From Halocafeteria seosinensis (taxonomy: Eukaryota; Sar; Bigyra; Bicosoecida): a stretch of 64,000 nucleotides of DNA. The notes beneath the pieces were generated by a model. The model had not been told where the DNA came from. It saw nothing but the letters and a program-made list of their open reading frames with translations, and ran no database searches. The stretch's first letter is position 1. The number at the start of each line of letters is the position of its first letter. Location of the stretch: contig LVLI01000101.1 of NCBI GenBank assembly GCA_001687465.1, positions 310,001-374,000 of the forward strand, in the 5' to 3' direction. Shown here one piece after another: positions 1-13,378 of the stretch. The translations under genes and the position numbers were made by a program.

Positions 1-2423
1 ACAGGCACCAATGGTTCGGAACTTACTGAGATTCTACAGGAAATTGTTTCTATCCTCAGCCCACATTCAAAGCACGGGCCAGGGGAAGATGAAAACTCGA
101 GTGATTCAGATGCCGTAAAGTTTGCGAAACAATATGCCCAAGAAGCCGCAGAGCAGATCACTGAGTTGCAGGTATATCTTTCATCTCATAGATATTCTGA
201 GTAACCTATTTTATATTTTTTCTTGTGTCGCTTTCCTCGCAGCGCAACCTGTCTGACACGAAAGAAACGCTTACAGAGACGAAGGAGTGGTATCAAGCGG
301 AGATGAAAAGGACTATGGATAGTGCTTCTGGAGAGAAACAAAAGCTGCAACAGGAACGAGATAGCTTACAAGAGCAGTTAGTGAGTACTTTGTTTGACGG
401 CCAGTTTCTAGTCATTCTTTACCTTGGTTTTTGTGAAATGCAGAATGCCTTGGAAAACGACAGAAAGAAAGTGGAGCAGCTGGAAGAGCAAGTGCGCCAG
501 TTCAGGAACCAAGAAAAGGATCTGAAAGAGGATATACAGAATCTAAAGAAGAGGTGCAACAATTTGGATACCACCAACGAAAGCATGCGCAAACAACTGG
601 AGGAGAAAGAACAGCAATTGAAAACGTACCAGGAGAGATCGGATGAGGAGAACACGGCGTCCAAGAAAAATGAGGACCTAAACAAGAAAATCCAGCACCA
701 GCGAAAACTGCTGCGACAACAGCAGGGAATGATAAAGTCACTCCAAAAGGAATTATCCCTTATCAATGAGCCGCCTGTCTTATATGACATGCTTCTAGAG
801 ATTAGACTTCCCAGTTTGGAGAGTGCCAGAAACAGCGAATACTGGGAATCGTGGGGATACATACTTGAAGTGCGTTCTATGGATAAAGCGAAGAGAAGGG
901 AACAAAGTGGAAATGCCCTGGATACTTTGGAAGAACAGAGTACGGACGCCTCGGTTGCGTCGCATACTTCGAAGTGTAGATGGGTGCCATTTTCTGAGCT
1001 ACTGCGGTGGGATCCGGCACTGTGTGCTAATACAAAATGGAGAAGTAGACTCAAGCAGGACCGTGAGCGTCTTGGGATCGCGGCTTCTTCGTCGACTGTT
1101 TCTTCTGAAGACTATGACAGAGGGGTCTCAGAGCTTTCTTCTGCACGATCGGAGCTGCTAACGTTTTTGAAGCAATACTCAGCTTCAGATACCAAACAGC
1201 TTACGCATGTCCTGTCGAAATTAGGGTTAACTGATTCTGAATCTAGGGAGATCCCAGAGACCGTAGGAAAGCTTTTAGAAGGCACCAATGAAGCCATTTT
1301 TTGTGCCCTTTTGGATTCGGCCACTACAGGGTCAAACGATAACCAAAAGTCTAAAGTCTCTAGTGTCAATTCCCTGCTACAGATGCTGTTGACGTCTATT
1401 TACGATTCGGCTCACGGTCAAGCATCAGGGCATTTGGAACAAGAGTTGTCCAAAGTAAGAGACGAACTAGACCAACAAAAGGAAGAGAATACGCAGTTAC
1501 GGCACCAAAACGAAGAATTGAGGGAAGACTTTAAGAAGCATAAACTACGAGCCAAGAAAGCTGTGCACTATGAACGGAAGAAGTCAAGAAGCAATGAGCA
1601 AAAAGAATCGCAGGAACGCCACGAAGAAGAAATGGAACACAGCAGATTGTTAGAAGAGGTAGAAAATTTGAAATCGGAGGTGGAAGACTTACAAAACAAG
1701 AACTCTCAGTTGAGAGAAGAAAACAGCTACTTGAAAAAGTCGAAAGATGAGCTGCATTCGGATTTCTCCTTGTTGGAGAAGGACTACGAGAGTCTCCAAA
1801 GAAGTTTAGCTCAGATGCAAAATCGCTCCTCTGGACAACATGATACAGAAAAACTTCTGAAAGACAAGGATTCGGAAATAGAGAAATTGGAGCAAATGTT
1901 AGATACTCAAAGAGAACGTCTAAAATCAGTTCAGGAGGAATTGAGGGAGAGCCGACGCAAGTTGTTGGAATCGCAAAGCAAGGTTGCTCAGTTAAAATCT
2001 GAAAATTCATCACTACGTCAGGACATTCATTTTGAAAAACAGAAGAACACAAACCAGTCAGATGAAAGCGAGAAGCAGGCTGACAACATCAAACGGATCG
2101 ATGAGCTCCTCGAGGAATGCCAAAGCAAAAACGAAGAGATCACTTCGCTACGTAAGGCTCTCGATGAAGCTTACCAGAGTGAAAAGTGTGCGAGACAGTA
2201 TAGTTCTTCTGCCGCTGGCGAGGATGGCTTGGTTAACATCCAGTACATGCGGAACATCGTTTACAACTTTATCACCACTCCTGGCGAAAGCGAGAAGAAA
2301 AAGATGATCCCAGCCCTAGCAGCCCTTCTCGGCTTAACCGAAGAACAGAAAAATTCCATCGAAGCCGCTATTGAGAGCGGCAATCAAGGGTTTCTTGGAT
2401 CCATTTGGTCTTCTGTCATGTGA
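1..2423 (+). CDS. GRIP-domain golgin, C-terminal part (5' end outside window)
   Basis: About 762 residues of a coiled-coil protein entering from the left edge. Exons 1-171, 243-380 and 444-2423; introns 172-242 (71 bases) and 381-443 (63 bases, in frame and free of stops). Nearly all the sequence is charged heptad-type coiled coil rich in E, K, Q and L, broken by a less helical part around bases 760-1400. The last 55 residues match the GRIP domain: an INIQYM-like start with the key aromatic Tyr (VNIQYMRNIVYNF), then a KKKMIPALAALLGL helix. GRIP domains bind Arl1-GTP and hold golgins on the trans-Golgi, where they tether vesicles. Ends in TGA. I cannot tell which golgin (GCC88, GCC185 or golgin-245 type) without the N-terminus. 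Family assignment rests on domain layout, not on the low-complexity coil. Confidence 0.85.
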
Positions 2424-2864
2424 CCACGGGTCCAACTGAATCTGACTCGAACTCTGTCGAATGCACGCGCCGCTCCCTGCGGAATGCGTCCACTTCATAT
2501 GGGTCATCTGATTTCGTTCCCCACTTTCCGCAAGCGCCCACTCCCACTCCCTAGGGTAGACGTGTTTGATGTACTAGGGTTGACATTCTGTAGGTCTATT
2601 GCTCCCAATATACTTAAACACAGGAGACATTTCCCACCATTTGTGCCGTTTAAGCTTGTGTCAATAGAGGTAAGCACAGCATCGAGACGCGTTTTTCGTT
2701 GAAGTTTGTGTCTGTTCACCTCCTATACCCCAATGGGATCCGCGAAAGAGCTGAAAGCTTGTCGGCACTTTCTAGTCATAGTTATGTCTCCTTGGAGATA
2801 CTTGTTTGGTGGGCTATACTGCTGTCCCATTACAGTGCTTTATTAACTCCGCAGTTTCCCTGAA
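2424..2864. other. Intergenic: golgin 3' end and ABC transporter promoter
   Basis: 441 bases between a stop and the next ATG on the same strand. No conserved reading frame or RNA gene was seen. It presumably holds the golgin 3' UTR and the promoter of the ABC transporter; I could not place a specific motif. Confidence 0.5.
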
Positions 2865-5800
2865 ATGGCAACTCCGACCAACACCTTCCAGGATGAACAC
2901 CATCATGGCAATGACGGAGCCAAGGCTCCTCATGAAAATGGATCTGCCATGAATGGTCGAAATGGGAACGGTAACGTCAATGGGAACACCGAGGAAAATG
3001 GGAAAATTGGAAGTGACACCACCGACACGTCAAAGTTTGGTCGCTTGGACTCATCCACTATTAAATTAGAACACGGCTACGAGACGCTGTTGCGAGAGCA
3101 ACGGCAAAGGATGCCAAAACTTCCCGATATACCTGTAAGGTGCAGCGAAGAATGGATTTAGCGTTACTTGAGAAGACGGAACAGCGAAATGGTAGTCCTT
3201 TGCAGGTATCCTTTAAGAATTTGACCCACACAGTTGAAATTCCTATAGAAGAACATGGCATTCCCAACATTTTCAAATCAGCAGTCAACACTTTTAAGTG
3301 GCTTTTGCCAACCACTTGGTGGTCAGCGATTCAGGCCGCCAGGAAGAAGGATCACGTGTACCCGTTTTACACGATCTCGAACTGTACTGGTACGCTGCAT
3401 CCCGGAACCATGACATTGTTAGTCGCACCTCCAGGTCAGTTCCTCACTAGTGGTACAACACGGTGGCAGCCATATATGGAACTGTGGTAGCCATGTGTTT
3501 GTTTCAGGTCATGGAAAATCAACTTTTCTGCGAGCGTTGGCCGGTCGTCTTGACAGTTCGCAGATGGAAGGAGAGGTACGTTGAACGCCCAATACAAGAG
3601 TGAGTGCTCAATGCACGAGGACTCTTCTCTCTGTACAGGTTTACTACGATGGGAAAAAAAGGGAAGAGCTAACTGCGACTTTGGAAAAACTAGTTGCTCA
3701 CGTTGATCAAGTTGATCTTCATCTGCCATTTCTTACCGTGCGCGAGACCCTCCAATTTGCATTAGACTCATCAGTAGTGGTAAGAACTCAAACACAGCTA
3801 TGAACTTTGCCGTACATTGCCATAGAAGTAACTAATCTGCTGCAGAGTGAGGAAGAGGTGAAATCTGCGGGACTCGACGAAGCAATCCGCCGACGTGTGG
3901 ACACTTTCCTGAAGCTTCTTGGCCTGGAAGAATGCGCGGACACACTGGTGGGCAACGAAATTGTGAAAGGGGTATCCGGAGGTCAGAAAAAACGTGTAAC
4001 GATCGGTGAAATGCTCATCACAAACGCCCGTGTCTTTCTCTTAGATGAGGTGAGAGCCTTAAGGAACTTGAACGGAGTGTAGCTTCTCTAATCCCACCTA
4101 TTCATGCAGGTAACAACTGGTTTAGATTCCGCTGTAGCTTTCGAGGTACGTTGCCCTTATACGATAACTACGTTATGGGTGAAATAACAAGCTGGTTTTT
4201 ATTTCCTACGCTATACGCAGATTATGGACTCTATCCAAAAGTGGTGCAAGGAGCTAAATGGAACAGTGCTCACTTCATTGCTACAACCACCTCCTGATGT
4301 ATGTAACACAGTGGCGGTATCTGCCTGATAACAGTTATTCATTACTCATTGGTCCGCACAGGTGTTCAACCTGTTTGACGACCTTATGTTGATGAGAGAG
4401 GGCAAGATTATCTACCATGGCAAACGCGAACGCGTATTTGAATATTTAAGCCGTCTGGGTATTGAGAAGAAGGAAGAAGAAGGTATGAACCTACGTCGGG
4501 ATAAGAATTGATCACTTGTTCCACCGAAATACGTGACTTTATTCATTCTTGCAGAAGACGCTGATTTCCTGACGAAGTTCATCACCGATCCGAACGTCAT
4601 AAAGGCAGAACGTGGTAACGGCGAGGACGGAGTAGAATGGGATACGGACTTTCTCGTCAAGAAATGGAGTGAACTTGGGGCCTCTTTTTCAACCGATGCT
4701 CCTTCTGATTCCAACGCTTCCGACGATGAAGTTACTATTGAGCGCAACGATGACCTGCTATCAAGAAGCAATTTCTTGGTGTCCCAGTACACGCACGAAT
4801 ATGCTCATAGTTTCCTGCACCTGACGAAACTTTGTGTCTTTAGGCAATTTAAATTGATGTTTCGCAATGCCCAAGTGAGTAAACGTGCTACGATCTGCTG
4901 TACTCTGAGTAGGACATACTTCTCATATTTTCGCAGTTCATCGGATCACGGCTGGGACAAGCTGCATTTATTGGACTTGTGTTGGGATCTTTGTTTTGGG
5001 ATTTGTCACTTGAGAACTTCTCTCTCAAAATGGGGGTATTAACCTTCTCAATTATTTTTCTGTCTTTTGCAAACCTCGTAAGCAAATTAGGTGAAAGTCG
5101 GCTGCCGGATGTTTTGACATACAATAGCGCTACGTGCAGGCTGAGATTCCCGTCATTATTGAGCAAAGGCAGGTTGTTCAGAAGCAAAGCACGGCCAAAT
5201 TCTACCCGTTGTCTTCCTATGCCTTCTCTGCGTTTCTTACCGCCGCTCCTATTTCAGCGGCGGAAGTTACAATACTGGGAACAATCTTGTATTGGATGAC
5301 GGGTTTAGCAGATGAAGCAGGGCGATTTTTCTTCTTCCTACTCCTCCTGTTCGCTGTGAGCATGACGCTGAGTACACTTTTTCGCGTAGTGTCTGTCGCC
5401 TCCACCAACATGGAGGTTGCGCAGTCGCAAGGTCCGTTTGCGTATTTACTGCGGCTTCATTCAAAAAACTGTTGACATGCGCACGATTTTAACATATCTG
5501 CAGGTGGCCCTGTTATCGGTGCGATGTTGCTCTTTGGAGGGTAAGTAGGCCTTCTCTTCTCGGCTGAGTTGCCGTAGGTGCTGGTAGTTCAACTTATCAT
5601 GTTTTTTGCAGCTTCTTGATCACTCGCGAGAATATTCCTATCTGGCTGCGATGGCTATATTGGTTGTCACCGTTTAGGTATAATTTACCTTCTTGTTGGT
5701 GTTAGCACACTGGGTATATTATTGTTTCCACGTGCGTGCAGCTGGTCGATCACGAGTCTAATGCAAAATGAATTGGGTGCCGAGAAGTATGATATCCCGG

Positions 5801-8112
5801 TAAGAGGGAGTAACCTGACCCTCGGTGAAGTGGGGCTTCAAAGTTTCGACGTGCCAACGGAAGATGAGTATGTGCATTGCACCTTATTCCAGAACTGGTC
5901 AGAAGCTGTCAATTGGCCGAATGAATGCAGGTTCAAATGGGGAGCAATTGGGCTACTGCTGGGATACTTCTTCTTGTTTAGCGTGGTGATGACGCTAATC
6001 CTGAAATACAAAATTTTCGACTCAAACATCGGCTCCACCAGAATCTCTGGGAGCGAAGGAGCCAAACTTACCAATGCCGCCGATGATAGCCCGTCAAAGT
6101 CTTCCAGCATGCCGTTCACGCCACTGACATTGGCATTCAAGGATATTAAGTACGATGTGCAGCTTCCTTCGAAGGAATGGAAACGTTTGCTGCGCGGTAT
6201 CTCTGGTGTAGCACGACCAGGGAAGTTGACAGCACTAATGGGCGTTTCTGGTAGCGGGAAGACAACATTGATGGATGTTCTTCTTGGCAGGAAAACTGCG
6301 GGAAATTCTGAAGGGGAAATATTTGTCAATGGCTATCGAAAAAATGAAAAGTATTTCCGTCGCACGACGGGCTACGTAGAGCAGTTTGATTATCACATGC
6401 CACACTGCACCGTTGCGGAGAGTTTGCTCTACGCTGCGGAACTTCGTCTTCCCCCGTCGGTCGGTGTAGAAGAGCGATCCGAATTTGTTGAAGAAGTTCT
6501 TCACCTAATGGAACTAAATACAATTCGTGACAATCTCGTTGGTATGCCAGGCGAGATGGACGGGGGCCTATCGCCCGGAGAGAGAAAGCGTCTAACCATT
6601 GCTGTGGAGCTGGTGGCAAACCCCTCGATCATTTTTCTTGACGAGCCGACCACCGGTTTGGATTCTCGTGCGGCAATATCGGTGATGCGTGTAATCAAGC
6701 GAATAGTCAATACGGGCCGCACTGTTGTATGCACTGTTCATCAGCCTTCTTATCAGTTGTTTTCACTTTTCGACGAAATTGTTCTGCTTCAGCGTGGAGG
6801 TTACCAAGTGTATGCGGGCTCACTAGGTGAACAAGGAAAAGATATGATTGAACATTTTACATCTGCGGGCATTAGAAAACCCTCTCCAGATGTTAATCCC
6901 GCTGATTGGGTACTAGGAGTATTGCTTCAGAACACGTTGACAAATGAAACCGGAGAAGAAGTGGTCGATGAAGAAAAGCCCTCGTCTTTGGTAGATTTTG
7001 CATCCGTGTATGCTAATTCTGAATTGAAGTGTAAAACAGATGAAGATGTTCAGGCAAACTCTGAGGTCTCAGGAACAGATCCTTTCAAGGATTTCACCAG
7101 CCCGTATCCCCAAGGATATTCAGCTCAGTTTTCTGTGGTACTCAGGCGAACGTTTCTTAACTACTGGAGGAATGTCTCGTACAACTGGGTTCGGACGTTT
7201 GTATTGGCTGTAAACGCTCTGCTGTTTGGTGTTCTCTTCTATGACATAGAAAGTGATGCCACGGATGTAGCCGGCGTACTGAGTGCGATAAGCTTAATTT
7301 TCCTTGCTGTCGGCTTTCTTAGCGTGAACAATTATTCCACTATCTTACCGGTTCTGTCCAAAGAGCGGGCGATATATTACCGGGAGAGATCGAGCAATAT
7401 GTACGCTTCGTGGATATATTCTCTTGTGCTGACCATTGTTGAAATCCCTTTTGCTGGCTTCCTCGTCGTAACTTTCATGTGCATCTACTACTTCATGGTA
7501 AGTGTTGTAACGGTTTTCTGCATTGGTTAAACTGGTCTATTTATGTTGTTCGACCAAACAGGGAGGATTAAGTACCGATGCCGGAATATTCTTCCACTAT
7601 CTTCTCGTTCATTTTATCAGCACTATGGCTCTCATATATCTTGGAATGTTTTTCTCCGCGGCGTTCCCTGACGTGGAAACTGCCCAGATTTTTGGATCAG
7701 TATTGTAAGTACGACTAGCTACCTCCTACTACAGGTGAATGATTTGTGACGGTTTTCATTATTGTATGCGCACAGTATTACCATGTTTTTCCTTTTTGGA
7801 GGTGTATTCATCTCGAAGCCCGAAATTCCAGACGGGTGGATCTGGTTCTACTATATTAACCCTGTTGCTTACGCCACAAATGTTATGGGATCGCTACAAT
7901 TCTACTGTGAAGGGCCAGATTGCCCTACGGTAGAGGTTGTAGATCCTGATCAAGGGATGCAAACGATGGATAGGTATGCGTTCGTAAAGGACGAATACGG
8001 ATTTGAGTATGACAGACGTTGGGAATTCACGGGGTACCTAGTGATTATGATGGTGGCGATCCGGGCCGTTGGGATGTTATCCCTGCGATACATCAACCAC
8101 ATGAAGCGGTAA
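2865..8112 (+). CDS. Full-size PDR/ABCG-type ABC transporter
   Basis: ATP-driven membrane exporter of the pleiotropic drug resistance class, 1,412 residues. Sixteen exons: 2865-3134, 3206-3434, 3508-3575, 3639-3779, 3846-4049, 4110-4145, 4221-4298, 4362-4482, 4555-4874, 4937-5077, 5140-5431, 5504-5540, 5612-5677, 5742-7497, 7562-7704, 7776-8112. All phases agree. Layout is NBD1-TM-NBD2-TM. NBD1 has Walker A PPGHGKST, signature VSGGQKKR and Walker B VFLLDE followed by TTGLDS. NBD2 has Walker A GVSGSGKTT, a variant signature LSPGERKRLT and Walker B IIFLDEPTTGLDS. Unlike fungal PDR pumps, both Walker A motifs keep the catalytic Lys. The N-terminal 70 residues are Asn/Gly-rich and probably disordered. 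Introns crowd the first half; exon 14 alone is 1.76 kb. Substrate cannot be read from sequence; lipids or xenobiotics are typical of the family. Confidence 0.95.
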
Positions 8113-8760
8113 TTCATCCGTTGCGCTATAGACAGTTGTATTTATATCTCTATTTTATTTGACTTTTTGACCAGTTTGTCATAATTACGTTAATATGGCA
8201 GCTCACGTTTGTTCATGTGGTGCCACCTTCAGTTGTGGTCATTACGAAGTATGGCTTATGAGGGTGGCTTCGTTAGTTTGTAGCGATTGGCGCTTCCGTA
8301 TACATAGTGGTTGTGCCTTGTATTTTCGTATCGTAAACAATATATACTCCCAAGTCCTACTCTACGGAGAATCGGCTACTTGAGTACACGGAGTGTAGCT
8401 AATTCGTGACTTCCACGGCCAACATGGAGTGCTGTGCCCAGTGTAGGTAATCCGTGACTTCCACAGCCAACATCGAGTGCTGTGCCCAGAAACAAATACA
8501 CAGGCGATCAAGACCATACCACTATTCGCCTTTTCTCGTTTGCGGTCATGCATCGCATGATATACCTTGCCTGCTGTTCCGGGTGCGTCAACCCGAGCCC
8601 CATGTGACGTCACTGCCTTCAAGCTCCACCCCTCTAGGGCACAGTGCCACAATGATAGCGCCCATATCAGGATTGTGTGCACATATGGTTTCAGACGAGG
8701 ATCCTTTCCGTACCCTTGGGAACTTAAGATAGGCAGGCATCCCCATGAATACGCCATAGA
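8113..8760. other. Intergenic between ABC transporter and first OSCA gene
   Basis: 648 bases without a convincing gene. Open frames on both strands are short and low in conserved features. It contains the 48-base tandem duplication listed separately, and presumably the promoter of the first OSCA-like gene. Confidence 0.5.
8393..8488. repeat. Tandem duplication, 2 x 48 bases
   Basis: Two adjacent 48-base units (8393-8440 and 8441-8488) differ at four positions. Both begin GTGTAG and end GCTGTGCCCA. No reading frame is implied. The low divergence suggests a fairly recent local duplication in a promoter-proximal spacer. Confidence 0.85.
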
Positions 8761-11700
8761 ATGAGAGAAAGAGCTGCTCTGAGGGCGCCTCTCACGGGGC
8801 TGAGATACATTATATTGGGGTGTATTATCGCTTGTACAGAGATTGCTCAAGGCTCACCCCTTGCACCAGAGTTATCTGCAACTGATGACGCCCAAGATGA
8901 TCCCGGGAATACAGATGATGACAATGGGGGAGGAGGGAAAAAGAAATCGAGCAGTGGAAGTCCTGACCAAGATGACAGTGAGGTGACAATGGATGGCTTC
9001 CTGTCCTCTCTCTACGTCAATATTGTCATTTTCGTGCTCCTCATGACTCTGCTGACGATGCTGAGGCGGTGGATGCCCGAGTTCTTCCAGCCTCGAATGT
9101 ACTCTGTGGACGACAAAGGAACCGTATTTCGACTCTCAAGTTCCCAAAAAAACAGTGATAGATATGAGAGCAGTTTGAATCGCTCAAACGCAGCTACCAA
9201 CGTGATGTAGGTAGTGCAGGTCATTGGAGTATTTTGGCGTCACTCGCTCGACTCTCGTTTTGGAATTGACCATGCAGTGCGCGAAATGACGGACAGGGAC
9301 CACCCCCGATTCCTGAGAAATGGTGTGGATTTTATTGGATGTACTTTATCTGGAAAATCCCACTGAGCACTGTGTTGAACAAAGTGTACGTACACAAGAT
9401 TGAAACTATCACTCTTTTTTCCCAAGCAGATAAATAAGCCCTTAATTGTCGTATTTGTGTCATCTGGAACAGTGGTGTGGATGCGTATATATTCCTGCGG
9501 TTTGTGCAAAAGGCAGGTCAACTATTCGGAATTGTCTGCACAATACTGGGTAAGCAAAGCATTTGATCACGATAACAGATAAACTGAGGCTCCAATGGAA
9601 ATGCTGTGCGGGCCCTTTGTTACAGGATGTGGAATCATTCTTCCCATCAATGTTATCTTCGGAGAAGCCCATGAAGAGGAGTTCGAAAAACTGTCGCTAT
9701 CAAACATTGCGGAAGGTCAGCGTATCCTTTGGGTACATGCAATCAGTGTTTGGGTGTTTACTTTCGCGGTATTCGCTATTTTGCTGGAATTGGGGAGAGA
9801 ATTCGCGGTGCTGCGTCACAGGTACCTAAGGTACAATATGTACCATCGCACTACAGATAACAAAAGGCGGAACTCTACGTCTGACGGAAAGAAAAGACGA
9901 AAGTCTGCAGACGAAGGCACATCTAAACAAACTGGCATTACATCGTCCCTTGGTGGGGTCCGGATGTCTGCGCGGACAGGGAACCACGTGTCCCGATCCG
10001 AAGGGCTAGCCCACGAAAGGCCCTCCCATCTTACACAACTGTCAAGAAAATTACCACCGTGGGTAAAAGAAGAAGATGAGTCTCTCGAAGCGCCCTTCAT
10101 ACGGAACCCTCGTCCGTATTCTATAATGGTCGAAAACCTCCCTTCGTGGGTGAATTGTGACGCACAACTTTACTTCTTCTTCGATTACCTTTTCCCCGGT
10201 GAAGTATACTGTGCCTCTCTTGTGTCGTTTGCGGACAAAGCAGATGCTTTGTTCGAGGAACGCAACACCGTGCTACGCTCACTAGAGCAGACAGAGCATT
10301 TGGAGAAGAAGGCAGGCGACAAGAAAATTGAACCTGCCTTCAAGAGAAACGTATCTACATCGGAAGAAACAAAAGGTAAGCATGGCAAAAGGAGTGATTA
10401 ATTCCGTTCTTCTAGGAGGCAATTGTAAGTGTTTGGTTCGCTTGTCTTGTGGCTATGCAGACAGTGATACAGTTGCTCTTCGCGTGAAAGGACCTCGTGG
10501 CGAAGGAGAGACAGCGAGAGAAAAGAGCTCGATTACTATGGTCTTATGTCCCCCGGGAACGCAGTGGTTTATCGATTGGTTTTGTTGTGGCCCCTTTTAC
10601 CCTACTCTCTGTTGTGGTTGTTATAAGAGAATTTGCAGATGCTGCGATGACCAAGGGAGGCATGAGGAAGAAGCATTGGAACTACTTGGAGATGAATTTG
10701 AAAAAGATGATGACAGCAGTGAAGACGAAGGGGAAACCAGCTATCGTCCAAAGGGTAGGTCAAAGGAGTCGGGTATCTTGTCGCGGCGCCAGCAAGGCTG
10801 CTGTCACCAAGCAAATCGTGTTCGAGCAATGCTATATTTGGAGCGATCTTTAAGAGTAACTACGCAGAAGCTTGAACGATATAGACAAAGAGCATGGAAA
10901 CAAGTTCGCAGACGCATAAGCGAAGAGTTTGAAGCGTCCATGGAGGATGAAACTTCTTCAGGAGCAGTTTCAAGTGAAGGCGTTTTTGCATCTCCCCGTA
11001 CCTCCGATGATGACCTCGAGAGAGATAGTGAAATGCCAGTTCGTCGTAGTAGACGAAGATCGGTGACTCCTGATCAAAAGCGGGAGAAGAAACCTTCAGC
11101 AGGAAATGGGTTCGGTAGTAAAATCACTCAAGCCGGCAAGAACGTATATGACAGGGTGGCGTTTACGACTGAGGTTCTTACAGGGATTGAATGGAGGAAC
11201 AAGCTCACTGAAGGCGACGACTCGCGAGGGTTCCGTCCTTCCTCTACGGGATTCGTCACGTTTCGCACCATGACAGCAGTCTCCGAAGCGGTACGCATGA
11301 CTCTTGTTCCAGAACGAGCTGTGTTTGACCCTGCACTTGCACCGGAGTCCAAGGCGGAAAGCCATATCAAAGATTGGACAGATAATGAAGCTATCCAACT
11401 CGCGAAGTCCGTGACATCGCATATTTTTTCTCCTTTGCAAGCTTTAGGAGAAGTAGTGGATATTGGGAGGCATCGCAGTGTTGAAGCACGCCGCGCTCCC
11501 GGACCGGAAGATGTAAGCTTTGTACCTGTTGTGTGCGTGTGTGTGATTGTCCAGTATCTCACCAGTGTTCGGGTTATGCAGATACACTGGTCGCACGTTA
11601 CTGTAAAAGAGCAGCTGAGGCAATCCCGTCAATGGACCACATTCTGGCTCACTATTCTTTTGCAGTTCTTATACACGGTTTTCGTGTCGGCGGTCTCCTC

Positions 11701-12949
11701 CCTGGTAACACTAGAGAATCTAACGAAACTCTGGCCCGCTCTTGGGGAGTTTGCTGAGCAGCATCCGTTTGTCCGGGGACTGATCAGTGGGTTTTTGCCT
11801 ACGCTGATCATCGAGAGTATACTTGCTTTGGTGCCATTTCTTATGGAATGGTTTGGATACCTGGAGTATATGCCAACCTACTCGCAAATTGCCATTTCCG
11901 CTTCGTGCAAGTATTTCATGTTTAAGGCATGGCAACTTATGTTCGTCTTTTTGATTTCGGGGACAGTGATCGATACATTCGAGTTTATCCTCCATGATCC
12001 TCAGAGAATTGTCACGATGCTTGGGAAGTCATTGCCTAGTTTATCTGCCTTTTACATTAACTTGTTGATGCTTCGAACGCTTTCAATGCTTCCATTACTG
12101 ATGCTACGGCCGTTTTGGGTCATACTGCACTATCTCCAATTTCGCCCGAGTTTGTTGAGCTCGCCGCGTTACATCTCTCCTGTAGATGAGACCCAAAAAG
12201 AAGACAGTGGTACCGCCCCAATGCTGCAAGCACCACGTAATGCCGCAGCTGCTCCAGCGGAACAAACTCTTCAAGAAAAAGGGGGAAACAAGAGATCAAA
12301 GCGTACTTGGCAACTCTGGGACATGACAAGGCGAGAATATTGGGAAAATATCCTTTTATGTGGTGGAGATTTTTACTACATTTACCATTTTACAAATGCA
12401 TTGATTGCTTTTTTAATGGGAATCACATACTCATCCATCAACCCGATCATTGCCCCCGTGGCCGCTTGTTTCTTCTGGCATGCGAGCTTCGCTTGGAAGT
12501 ACATGATTCTCTATGTACATCACAAATCGTGGGAAACTGGAGGTCTAATATGGCCCAAAATGGCTCGGCGAGTGAACGTGTCGCTTGTTGTTTATCAACT
12601 GACAATGATGGGAATACTTGGTCTCAAGCAGAGTCCAAGCACTGCGGCTGTTTTCCCTCTTCTGTTCATTACGTGGTTCTTTGATAGATTCCTACAGAAG
12701 TGGCTTGAGAAACCTGCAATGTCTTTATCGAAAGAGGAATGCCGCCAGATTGACGATTCCTATCCCTCAAGTTGGTGCGCTGGTATGACGGAACCTGTGT
12801 TTCGATCGTTGAAAGAATTAAAGGAGACACCCATGCCAGATAAAGCACGAAGAATGTGTTCTAATTCAGCGTATGTTCGTCCTAGCTTGGACCCCAACAA
12901 CGACTGGAGTGCCCATTCCATTTCGACGAAGAACGTGCTCTATTACTGA
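8761..12949 (+). CDS. OSCA/CSC1-like (DUF221) membrane channel, paralog A
   Basis: Family members are osmo- or mechanosensitive cation channels (OSCA, CSC1, TMEM63). Exons 8761-9206, 9278-9385, 9473-9549, 9626-10375, 10461-11512, 11582-12949; 1,266 residues against roughly 700-800 for plant OSCA, because of long inserts in soluble loops. An N-terminal hydrophobic segment ending near AQGSP looks like a signal peptide. The first membrane segment follows the family pattern MDGFLSSLYVNI and ends in PEFFQPR. VDAYIFLRF, ILPIN, PGPED/IHW and the C-terminal membrane block (ITYSSINPIIAP) all fit DUF221. The cytosolic loop carries a Cys-rich insert around 10560-10660 (CCGPF, CRCCDD). The last intron, 11513-11581, is 69 bases and stop-free. 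It lies directly upstream of paralog B. Confidence 0.92.
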
Positions 12950-13378
12950 ATTTTACCAGTGGCACTTCGATGACATAAGAATTTCGATCACCCACTATCG
13001 AATGTACTGCAATCATCGAATTCTATGCATACTCGTACCACTCGTACTTGACTACCATTACGTAACCTCCAGACAGTATCTTGAACTCGTCAGTGGNGGT
13101 AGTTGTTTTATCGACGCGGGTCCTTTGACATTTTACCGTACCATCCAGGCAAAAACGTCGTTCGTGGTTCTTCACCGACTGACGCCTCCTGTGGCGTCAG
13201 AGGCTCGTGGAACGTGGAATCGGCGATATCGTAGGTTGTACAACCCTGAAGTTGAAGTTGTCCACTACCACGTCACAGTTGTTCTTCGTTCTTGTCCGGG
13301 TCTTTTAGGGTGTATTCGACTGCATTTGTCGGTTCAAACCCGTGAGAAACACTATTCAACGTGAACGGAGCAACAGGA
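12950..13378. other. Intergenic between the OSCA paralogs, with one ambiguous base
   Basis: 429 bases with no gene seen. Base 13097 is an N, the only ambiguous base I noticed in the window. A short hairpin at 13179-13200 is listed separately. Confidence 0.5.
13179..13200. repeat. Perfect 8-bp hairpin in spacer
   Basis: CTGACGCC and GGCGTCAG are separated by six bases. It lies about 230 bases past the stop of OSCA paralog A. It could be an RNA hairpin or an operator half-site pair, or chance. Confidence 0.4.

Noticed and set aside
1531-2052. Minus-strand open frame of 173 codons inside the golgin gene
   Set aside because: It is antisense to a clear coiled-coil coding exon; its Leu/Ser/Cys/Phe-rich product is the mirror of Glu/Lys codons.
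13097-13097. The single N as a sign of misassembly between the OSCA copies
   Set aside because: One ambiguous base in a non-coding spacer with normal flanks is not evidence of misjoining, and both gene copies are intact and distinct.
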